64,000 bases of DNA from Haemonchus contortus (Eukaryota; Nematoda; Chromadorea; Rhabditida; Trichostrongylidae), in NCBI GenBank assembly GCA_000469685.2, contig LS997567.1:16477712-16541711 (forward strand). Direction: 5' to 3'. A program made the position numbers and the translations under genes. Below are positions 55,173-64,000 of the stretch, piece by piece; position 1 is the first letter of the stretch, and the number at the start of each line of letters is the position of its first letter. A model generated the notes under the pieces. It worked only from the letters and a program-made list of their open reading frames with translations. It made no database searches and was not told the DNA's origin.

Positions 55173-58079
55173 ACACTCTCAGATGGCTAGAACCCAGAGA
55201 TAGCTGCAAGGTCCGCCGTGGCAGCGCTGATTCACGTGAATACTCTGGACTAATGGGCGCCTACAGTTGAGAAAAGGCACAACAGGTAAGGGATAACACT
55301 TTCACACGTGTTCACTTTTTTAAATGATTAATATGCATTTTGTATAGAGAATTTGCAAATTTCTTTATTATTATACATTGGTTAAAATATTGAGCAACAA
55401 CAGCAATGATGTACTGGAAATTTTAGTGCGCTAATCGCTGGGCCAAAAAATCTAATTAATCTTTACATTGCTGTGGAGGGGGCAATGTTGGGAATGATGT
55501 GTGTAACCCTGAACCTCTTCATTTCAGCAGCAATCTCAGTTTGTCTTTGAAGCTGTTGGGGCCTAATATAAGGGGCTGCTGTCAATTCCCCCACTTGTGC
55601 AAGTGTATTCGTTCCTCTGGGGAACGCTGTGCGAATACGAGTGCGGAATCTCTCTGCATGATTAGTGGTTCGGGAGCCGACTGTCGACGAGTGATCCCAC
55701 AAGATGTGATCGAATCGACTGCCAATACCCCAGGTATCATGCCAATATTTCAAAAAAGCAACGATGGCAAGATGCTCCTGGACGGTAACCAAGGGTGGGT
55801 CGGGGGCTCATAGTGCTTCCGATATGCCTAGGAACTGTTGTGGCAAAATGACGAAGCATCTGAATCCTACGGAAAACTACTCCTATGACCCTATTCTTGC
55901 TCGCCGCGGACCTCAAGTTGACGGCATCACGGTGCCGCAGAATGCATTGAGTGTAATGAAAGAAACATCCGAATGAAGAATTTAATTGATAGCGTTTTTA
56001 TTCGAAAAAATTTGTGCAATAAACCCTTTCAAGTGCACTCCTGGCATCTCTGCTAACACTGCGCCCATAGCCGGCTTCTCGAAATCCAAGATGACCCTGC
56101 AGTTTGGGTGGGTCAGAGCTTGGTGACCTCCAAGGGTACCAATTTCACGCTAAAACTAGGAGTACAGCTTCCTATACGTCTCCTCGGTGCCATCGGGTAG
56201 AACTGCGACGGTCTCCACGCCTTACTACTGCGGGAAACTGCTTATACCAACCATTAGCTAAAATACGGCAGATTAAGAAAATTCCAAAGAAATGTCAGTG
56301 TTCCACTCACGAAAACGCTTCTGAGAGTGAGCTGGTTGAAGACAGCAGCCCATAGGCTCCTACTTCCTAGGAGAATCATCTCTCCGTCACCCAACAGTAG
56401 GAAATTCTCTCTGTCAGCAAGACAGGAACACAAAGAGGCATCCTCAAATAGAAGGTCATTCAACGCAAAAGTTAGTCGAGTGTTATACATATGAAATACC
56501 CACAATCTGGCCAGGACTTGTGCATTAATATTCCTGGCATACTCCTGGAGCTCGATGTATCGCCCTTCTGAAGCTTTCTCGACCGGTTGCGGAGGGGAAG
56601 GTAATGCGCTCCACCATTACTCTCCTCTCTTTAACCGCAAAGTCGTCTAAACAGTCCCGGTCGTGGCAGCATAGGGCACAAAGGGCATCCCAGCGGAGCC
56701 TATATTACAAAGTTTATTAACTACGCTACTCACCAAATCTCGGTTCCCTCAGCCTTGCTAGCATCACATTCGTCTCCGCCGTTGGTAGTATAGGGAGATC
56801 TACGGACGTACGCCTGATCTCATTAAGTCTTTTTAGTACCATGCGTCTAGCAGTAGCACGAGGAGTACTGCGTGGCTCACAGAAATGTGAGGGAGCAGGA
56901 TGGGCTGGATCGGGTATGAAAAGCCTATTCCTGACTTCACACGTAGCGCATGGTAAAGGATAAGCATCAGGATTACGTGCCTACAGATCTCGACATTCGC
57001 AGCAGATGTAGACGTCGGTGATGCGGTCGGATATGCGGCTCTTGTAGTGGAAGCCGTAGCACAGCTCGTGGCCGTTCGATAGTATGTAGACGACAACGTC
57101 TCGACCACGTTGCTGTGATGGTTGGAATATAGCAGGAGCAAGAGTGAAAGCCATGTCGAATAGTACGATATAATAATAGTGGTGTTAGATTAACAATGGT
57201 AAGTAAGTAACACCCATTTGGCACTCTCACTCTTTACGGTACCTTAGGTAGCATGCAGCCGGGCACTCACTATGAGAGGTCGTCCACTCCAGGACGACCA
57301 TACTACCTCTCATCCCCCTTTGCTCACTATCAATGCGATATCAAACTCTTCCAAGTTTCTCTTCAGATCATGCTACCATTGATTGATGTGACTGAAGGAC
57401 CGGGCACAATAAATAGAGAAGAATCTCGGTAGGGATCAATTCCATCTATAGCTTGAGGAGTTGATCTTCATCCTGGGTAAAGACGGGTGTTCACTTTGAC
57501 CACGCAAGCTGTAGTGAGCATCCTTCTAATTGAAGACTTTTATATTTTCTTCATTTTTTTCTTATCAGTTTGCATGATATTTTATCTAGAAGCGGAGTGG
57601 GGTAAAGAGACGATACCGAAACTCGCTCTACGTTATCTCGAATAAGCTTAGCACAACTGAATCGGCTACGGAAGAAAAGATCCCTGCTGAATACAGGTAC
57701 CTAGGGAGCAAATATCCACCGACTTATCCCTTTTACATTGGAATGTCACAATTAGTTGGTCGTTTTTGAAGAGAAATTGTTTGAAAGGGACAATACTGCA
57801 AGCACTTTTCGAAAGGGTTTTGAAGTAAAAAATATCAATAGAGGAATCTAGAGGAGAGGGGGAACGGATTGACAGGTCAACAGTGGACAGATGAGTTCCA
57901 AACTAATCAATCAGAGCAGTGGCAGTAGAACGTGATAATGCACCACCAGGGATGTAAGGTCCTACAGATGTCTATAACTTCTTTTTTATATGTAATCTTA
58001 ATCGTCTCATCTATCCACAGCCCTTTCCAGGCTCTTTGGAGAAGATCAATGAAACTTCATGAAGTAATTTCTGAGCCTT
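55173..58079 (+). repeat. Palindrome 2, left arm (2,907 bp)
   Basis: Reverse complement of 59735-62641. Positions x and 117814-x correspond without any net indel at all checkpoints, and every open frame I compared has the same translation in both arms. Outer flanks are unrelated. Confidence 0.93.
55463..57155 (-). pseudogene. MULE-B transposase, left-arm copy
   Basis: Mirror of 60660-62351 with the same lesions. The longest piece (55463-55792) reads MVTVQEHLAIVAFLKYWHD and ILWDHSSTVGSRTTNHAERF, resembling the C-terminal MULE segment with a TNxxE motif. Confidence 0.6.
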
Positions 58080-58490
58080 AAGATTTTTTGGTGGAGAAGG
58101 TAACCGATACGAAGTGGCACTGCTGTCAGTATGGTGTTTGAGAATCTCTAAAGATATTTTTAGGTCTGCCAGCTAAACCTGAACCAGGCGGATTTGGAAA
58201 AAGTACATTTAAAAGCTCTCAAGGTACGACAAATTAAAGTTGCCCAAACGTAGTCATTTAGCTAAGCTATCTATAGAAAAGTGCGATTCTTTTTCAAATC
58301 AGCTGTCTACTTGATGATAGAGTTGGATCGGGAAACAATTAGCAGTACCACTTGATGTTGCGAAGGAATTTCTTGATTATCGAGCATAACGTTCTGATAA
58401 TAAACACCTCAGTAAAATTAATTTAGCTAAATGTCATGGATCTATTCCCACAAATTTTCACACACAGCAAATTCATATTTATTCATTTCA
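58080..58490. other. Palindrome 2 spacer, left part; no gene
   Basis: AT-rich, with no recognised element. Confidence 0.4.
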
Positions 58491-58538
58491 TCAAGTCACT
58501 TAATATCAAATCTTCTATTCGTTTCGTTCAACAATTGT

Positions 58539-58554
58539 GGCCCTAAAGAGGGCC
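58539..58554 (-). promoter_or_regulatory. Histone mRNA 3' stem-loop of the H4 pseudogene
   Basis: Minus strand GGCCCTCTTTAGGGCC: a six-base-pair stem and four-base loop, ~50 bp after the H4 stop, with AACG before and a purine-rich GAACGAAACGAATAG after. It fits the conserved stem-loop that directs cleavage of replication-dependent histone mRNAs. Confidence 0.85.
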
Positions 58555-58602
58555 GTTGGGTTAGATGCGAAGACTTTTGATACGGCCCGCGTCGAGTGTA
58601 TC

Positions 58603-58905
<303 letters not shown>

Positions 58906-59207
58906 TGCGACGATCGAACAGTAGTGACACTCACGAGTGAGATGCCATCTCGGTTGCACGCATGCTTATATAGATCTCCAACTGGGTCACCACGTGGGGC
59001 CCCAAAAATTTTTGTCACAAATGTTTCTACCACCGCGAAGGTCATAGAAATTAGAAAAGAAAAAAATTGTCATAGAGATTAGAAAAGAAAAAACTATCTT
59101 TTCCCTTGTGTTTATATCTTATTTACAGACACACACATTAACAATAAATAATATTATTCAGAAATCCATCTTACTCTATACGTTGTTTCGTTTCGTTGAA
59201 CATTTCT

Positions 59208-59223
59208 GGCCCTACAGAGGGCC
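59208..59223 (-). promoter_or_regulatory. Second, orphan histone 3' stem-loop
   Basis: Minus strand GGCCCTCTGTAGGGCC with the same downstream AACGAAACGAAA as the first. No histone coding sequence is readable on its upstream side (59224 onward), so the rest of that gene is gone. Confidence 0.75.
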
Positions 59224-59734
59224 GTTAACAAGTTTATTAGCTTTAACATATTCATGAAATGTAATGCATCGAATTTTTAGTATACAAGAAATTGCTAGTC
59301 TGTTGAGTAGAATCTCAAGGTTTCCAACTATATTTTGAAAAAGGACTTGGGGGAACTAGCCGAAAAACGGTACGACATTCAGAGAATTTCTTTAAATAGT
59401 ACGATATGCATCAATTAGAGGCCGAATCAAACCAGACAACAATACGGAGCATTGGATACGGTCATCACCGACGTTTTACGATGAAATCAACTCTGGCTCC
59501 TTTGCGTTCAACCGAGGAATCATTTCGCCTTTCACTAAAGGGGTTCCGTGCAAAGGTGCATATATGAGAATATAACAATTTTTGGAATTCCCTCGAAAGA
59601 GCTTAACACAAAGACATGAATGGATAAGGGGGAATGAAACCTTTAAAAAATCTTCAATGCACTGTGTGTTATTTACAAAGTAGTCTTTGGTAACTTTTCT
59701 ATCGCAATATTTCATTCTCCCCCCCCCCCTATTA
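59224..59734. other. Palindrome 2 spacer, right part; no gene
   Basis: AT-rich sequence with a poly-C tract at ~59719-59729 just before the right arm. Confidence 0.4.
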
Positions 59735-62641
59735 AAGGCTCAGAAATTACTTCATGAAGTTTCATTGATCTTCTCCAAAGAGCCTGGAAAGGGCTGTGGA
59801 TAGATGAGACGATTAAGATTACATATAAAAAAGAAGTTATAGACATCTGTAGGACCTTACATCCCTGGTGGTGCATTATCACGTTCTACTGCCACTGCTC
59901 TGATTGATTAGTTTGGAACTCATCTGTCCACTGTTGACCTGTCAATCCGTTCCCCCTCTCCTCTAGATTCCTCTATTGATATTTTTTACTTCAAAACCCT
60001 TTCGAAAAGTGCTTGCAGTATTGTCCCTTTCAAACAATTTCTCTTCAAAAACGACCAACTAATTGTGACATTCCAATGTAAAAGGGATAAGTCGGTGGAT
60101 ATTTGCTCCCTAGGTACCTGTATTCAGCAGGGATCTTTTCTTCCGTAGCCGATTCAGTTGTGCTAAGCTTATTCGAGATAACGTAGAGCGAGTTTCGGTA
60201 TCGTCTCTTTACCCCACTCCGCTTCTAGATAAAATATCATGCAAACTGATAAGAAAAAAATGAAGAAAATATAAAAGTCTTCAATTAGAAGGATGCTCAC
60301 TACAGCTTGCGTGGTCAAAGTGAACACCCGTCTTTACCCAGGATGAAGATCAACTCCTCAAGCTATAGATGGAATTGATCCCTACCGAGATTCTTCTCTA
60401 TTTATTGTGCCCGGTCCTTCAGTCACATCAATCAATGGTAGCATGATCTGAAGAGAAACTTGGAAGAGTTTGATATCGCATTGATAGTGAGCAAAGGGGG
60501 ATGAGAGGTAGTATGGTCGTCCTGGAGTGGACGACCTCTCATAGTGAGTGCCCGGCTGCATGCTACCTAAGGTACCGTAAAGAGTGAGAGTGCCAAATGG
60601 GTGTTACTTACTTACCATTGTTAATCTAACACCACTATTATTATATCGTACTATTCGACATGGCTTTCACTCTTGCTCCTGCTATATTCCAACCATCACA
60701 GCAACGTGGTCGAGACGTTGTCGTCTACATACTATCGAACGGCCACGAGCTGTGCTACGGCTTCCACTACAAGAGCCGCATATCCGACCGCATCACCGAC
60801 GTCTACATCTGCTGCGAATGTCGAGATCTGTAGGCACGTAATCCTGATGCTTATCCTTTACCATGCGCTACGTGTGAAGTCAGGAATAGGCTTTTCATAC
60901 CCGATCCAGCCCATCCTGCTCCCTCACATTTCTGTGAGCCACGCAGTACTCCTCGTGCTACTGCTAGACGCATGGTACTAAAAAGACTTAATGAGATCAG
61001 GCGTACGTCCGTAGATCTCCCTATACTACCAACGGCGGAGACGAATGTGATGCTAGCAAGGCTGAGGGAACCGAGATTTGGTGAGTAGCGTAGTTAATAA
61101 ACTTTGTAATATAGGCTCCGCTGGGATGCCCTTTGTGCCCTATGCTGCCACGACCGGGACTGTTTAGACGACTTTGCGGTTAAAGAGAGGAGAGTAATGG
61201 TGGAGCGCATTACCTTCCCCTCCGCAACCGGTCGAGAAAGCTTCAGAAGGGCGATACATCGAGCTCCAGGAGTATGCCAGGAATATTAATGCACAAGTCC
61301 TGGCCAGATTGTGGGTATTTCATATGTATAACACTCGACTAACTTTTGCGTTGAATGACCTTCTATTTGAGGATGCCTCTTTGTGTTCCTGTCTTGCTGA
61401 CAGAGAGAATTTCCTACTGTTGGGTGACGGAGAGATGATTCTCCTAGGAAGTAGGAGCCTATGGGCTGCTGTCTTCAACCAGCTCACTCTCAGAAGCGTT
61501 TTCGTGAGTGGAACACTGACATTTCTTTGGAATTTTCTTAATCTGCCGTATTTTAGCTAATGGTTGGTATAAGCAGTTTCCCGCAGTAGTAAGGCGTGGA
61601 GACCGTCGCAGTTCTACCCGATGGCACCGAGGAGACGTATAGGAAGCTGTACTCCTAGTTTTAGCGTGAAATTGGTACCCTTGGAGGTCACCAAGCTCTG
61701 ACCCACCCAAACTGCAGGGTCATCTTGGATTTCGAGAAGCCGGCTATGGGCGCAGTGTTAGCAGAGATGCCAGGAGTGCACTTGAAAGGGTTTATTGCAC
61801 AAATTTTCTCGAATAAAAACGCTATCAATTAAATTCTTCATTCGGATGTTTCTTTCATTACACTCAATGCATTCTGCGGCACCGTGATGCCGTCAACTTG
61901 AGGTCCGCGGCGAGCAAGAATAGGGTCATAGGAGTAGTTTTCCGTAGGATTCAGATGCTTCGTCATTTTGCCACAACAGTTCCTAGGCATATCGGAAGCA
62001 CTATGAGCCCCCGACCCACCCTTGGTTACCGTCCAGGAGCATCTTGCCATCGTTGCTTTTTTGAAATATTGGCATGATACCTGGGGTATTGGCAGTCGAT
62101 TCGATCACATCTTGTGGGATCACTCGTCGACAGTCGGCTCCCGAACCACTAATCATGCAGAGAGATTCCGCACTCGTATTCGCACAGCGTTCCCCAGAGG
62201 AACGAATACACTTGCACAAGTGGGGGAATTGACAGCAGCCCCTTATATTAGGCCCCAACAGCTTCAAAGACAAACTGAGATTGCTGCTGAAATGAAGAGG
62301 TTCAGGGTTACACACATCATTCCCAACATTGCCCCCTCCACAGCAATGTAAAGATTAATTAGATTTTTTGGCCCAGCGATTAGCGCACTAAAATTTCCAG
62401 TACATCATTGCTGTTGTTGCTCAATATTTTAACCAATGTATAATAATAAAGAAATTTGCAAATTCTCTATACAAAATGCATATTAATCATTTAAAAAAGT
62501 GAACACGTGTGAAAGTGTTATCCCTTACCTGTTGTGCCTTTTCTCAACTGTAGGCGCCCATTAGTCCAGAGTATTCACGTGAATCAGCGCTGCCACGGCG
62601 GACCTTGCAGCTATCTCTGGGTTCTAGCCATCTGAGAGTGT
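59735..62641 (-). repeat. Palindrome 2, right arm (2,907 bp)
   Basis: Exact-looking inverse of 55173-58079. The outer end TCTAGCCATCTGAGAGTGT meets TAGAGGGAAGAG, a motif also seen at the MITE end in palindrome 1. Confidence 0.93.
60660..62351 (+). pseudogene. MULE-B transposase, right-arm copy
   Basis: ATG at 60660 opens MAFTLAPAIFQPSQQRG. A Cys-rich segment YICCECRDL ends in an in-frame TAG (60831) and continues CATCEVRNRLF. A donor GTGAGT at 61081 suggests an intron. Later pieces in various frames are FLLLGDGEMILLG (first Asp), VAVLPDGTEETYRKLYS, CRVILDFEKPAMGAVLAEM (second Asp) and TTNHAERFRTRIRTAF (third position region). The order matches Mutator-like transposases. Several stops and shifts make it inactive. 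It is a different family from MULE-A. Confidence 0.65.
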
Positions 62642-63544
62642 AGAGGGAAGAGACGCAACGGGGTGATGACATGAGCACGCCTGAGTCATCGGTACCCTCT
62701 TTTCTCTGCGCTAAGGCCGTTCCCGGTCGGAGACGCAGAGGAAGTTCAAGTAGTCACATAAGCAATCAATGCTACCTTGTGAGACGGGCAAGTCGTGCGT
62801 CCGAGGGCGCGCGCGGCAAAATTCATACCTATTCTGACGACTTGAGCGCCTATTATTTGGGTCCAATTTCGAAGTACAGTAGAATAGTAGGATCAGCTGA
62901 CCTTAACAATCTACCCTACTTCAGATTTTGGATCCAATGATAAACGCCGCAGTCTTCCAAATTCGCCACGAACTTCGCCGCGCAATTTGCCGCGCGCGCC
63001 CTTTGCCTGTCTTATTTTTCTACCAGGCGGCTACGCACGCTATTGCGTGCGCTCAGGGCTCTAGCCATGAAGGGCGGAGCCACATGAGCTCTGATTTCCA
63101 TTATAGACATTTGTCATCTGAGCCACTTCCCTAACACTTCTGTAGCGGCCTTCATTCTTTTTGGGGTGTGAAATGGGGCTGTTTATGGCCATGAAGAGTA
63201 CTCCGATGTATCCTATTCAAATACCTCTGCAGTCCATGTAGTCGAAGAAACTCTGTGTAGTTTGGCCTGTGTGTGGCCATGAACTCTGACTTTGAAAGGA
63301 AACCCCCTTTGGGTATTTGTAGGGATTTACACGGTTCTACAGGGTATCCACCTGTTGGCCGGGGTTACTGTGAAATTTACTTCATGAGGTTAATGAAGTG
63401 CCTTCGCTCTTGTATAGATAGGACTACTGTGTGTCGAACCATGGATAGGAACTTTTGAAAAAATTTTAGCCTAATTTTTGAAAGAGTTCAGTGGTATCCC
63501 CTAGTTGTACACCTATGCTATCAGGGCTAGTGTGAAGGACAAAT
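62642..63544. other. No recognisable gene
   Basis: Short frames only. A GCGCGCGC-rich segment lies near 62990, and GTTTATGGCCATGAA at ~63181 is echoed by a GTGGCCATGAA near 63271. Confidence 0.3.
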
Positions 63545-64000
63545 GTTCAAATTTCTGACCTCAGTCCCGCCCCCATCTTTGTAAGCCCCACCCACTTCAG
63601 ACTTCGTACCACATTACTTTTATTACCTCCAAAAACCTTTTTCCTGCGTCTTAAAACGCATTTAAAAAGACCTAATAATTTTGATGCAAGCCCCGCCCAC
63701 CCCAGCGCCAACTCCGCCCACATCTGAGATTTGAACACATTTGTTCTACCGCACCTTACCATTTTTCCCGCATCACGGAATGTTTCTAATTCTTGATCTA
63801 AGCCTTGCCCACTTCAGTGCCAACACCGCCCAATTCGAGGATTCGGCCACATTTGTTCTTTTACACCTTAACAGCTTTTGCCGCATCCCAGAACATTTCT
63901 GAATGGAGTTATAAATTTTTAACCTAAGCCCCGCCCACTTTGGTACCAACCCCGCCCACCTCGAGGGTTTGGCCACACTTGTTCTTTTACATATTAACGC
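63545..64000 (-). repeat. Tandem array of GGGCGGGG units, copy 3 (runs off the window)
   Basis: Three to four diverged ~122-127-bp units on the minus strand. Open frames read RWAGLVPKWAGLRLK- and MWAELALGWAGLASK-type peptides, as in the other two arrays. Confidence 0.65.

Noticed and set aside
56254..56505. 83-residue frame MWVFHMYNTRLTFALNDL (mirrored at 61309-61560) as a separate gene
   Set aside because: It is a piece of the broken MULE-B transposase reading frame.

Overview
The window looks like repeat-rich heterochromatin or a repeat island from a nematode, most likely a clade V (strongylid-like) worm. The evidence is a Tc3-type transposon with a short intron, CR1-like LINEs, Helitron and MULE transposase genes with 50-70 bp GT-AG introns, and worm-style histone 3' stem-loops. 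I see no intact host protein gene, no rRNA or tRNA and nothing bacterial. Almost all recognisable coding sequence is transposon-derived and most of it is broken.

Region 1-18.4 kb is a nested stack. A MULE (called MULE-A here) has ~1.2 kb terminal inverted repeats: the left one lies at 4430-4888 plus 11812-12850, the right one at 16154-17738. Between them is a multi-exon transposase on the minus strand (12855-16153) with C2H2 fingers at the N-terminus and a PHD-like finger at the C-terminus. The left TIR is split by a ~1.35 kb non-autonomous element (X, 4889-11811). X is split by a Tc3-like transposon (5153-10722), which in turn carries a nearly intact CR1-like LINE (about 5354-9470). Region 17.7-24.7 kb holds a tandem-array element, a piggyBac-like element with TTAA target duplication, and a minus-strand array of micro-exon-like units (21.2-22.7 kb).

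Region 24731-39796 is one giant palindrome: two 7,256 bp arms and a 554 bp spacer. Each arm carries a broken Helitron, a CR1 RT fragment inside a ~380 bp tandem array, a MITE and an LTR-like promoter module. The arms differ by scattered substitutions and a few indels. The spacer is also Helitron sequence, so a single fold-back junction at 32540/32541 explains the structure.

Region 40-50.6 kb holds a deletion derivative of MULE-A interrupted by a degraded LINE (42680-47615), itself interrupted by a tandem-array element (44146-45311). It is followed by a second MULE-A transposase remnant (49.0-49.8 kb) with a piggyBac-like insertion at TTAA, and by a gag zinc-knuckle fragment. Region 55173-62641 is a second palindrome: 2,907 bp arms, which appear identical, each with a broken transposase of another MULE (MULE-B). 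Its 1,655 bp centre contains a histone H4 pseudogene with its 3' stem-loop and a second, orphan stem-loop.
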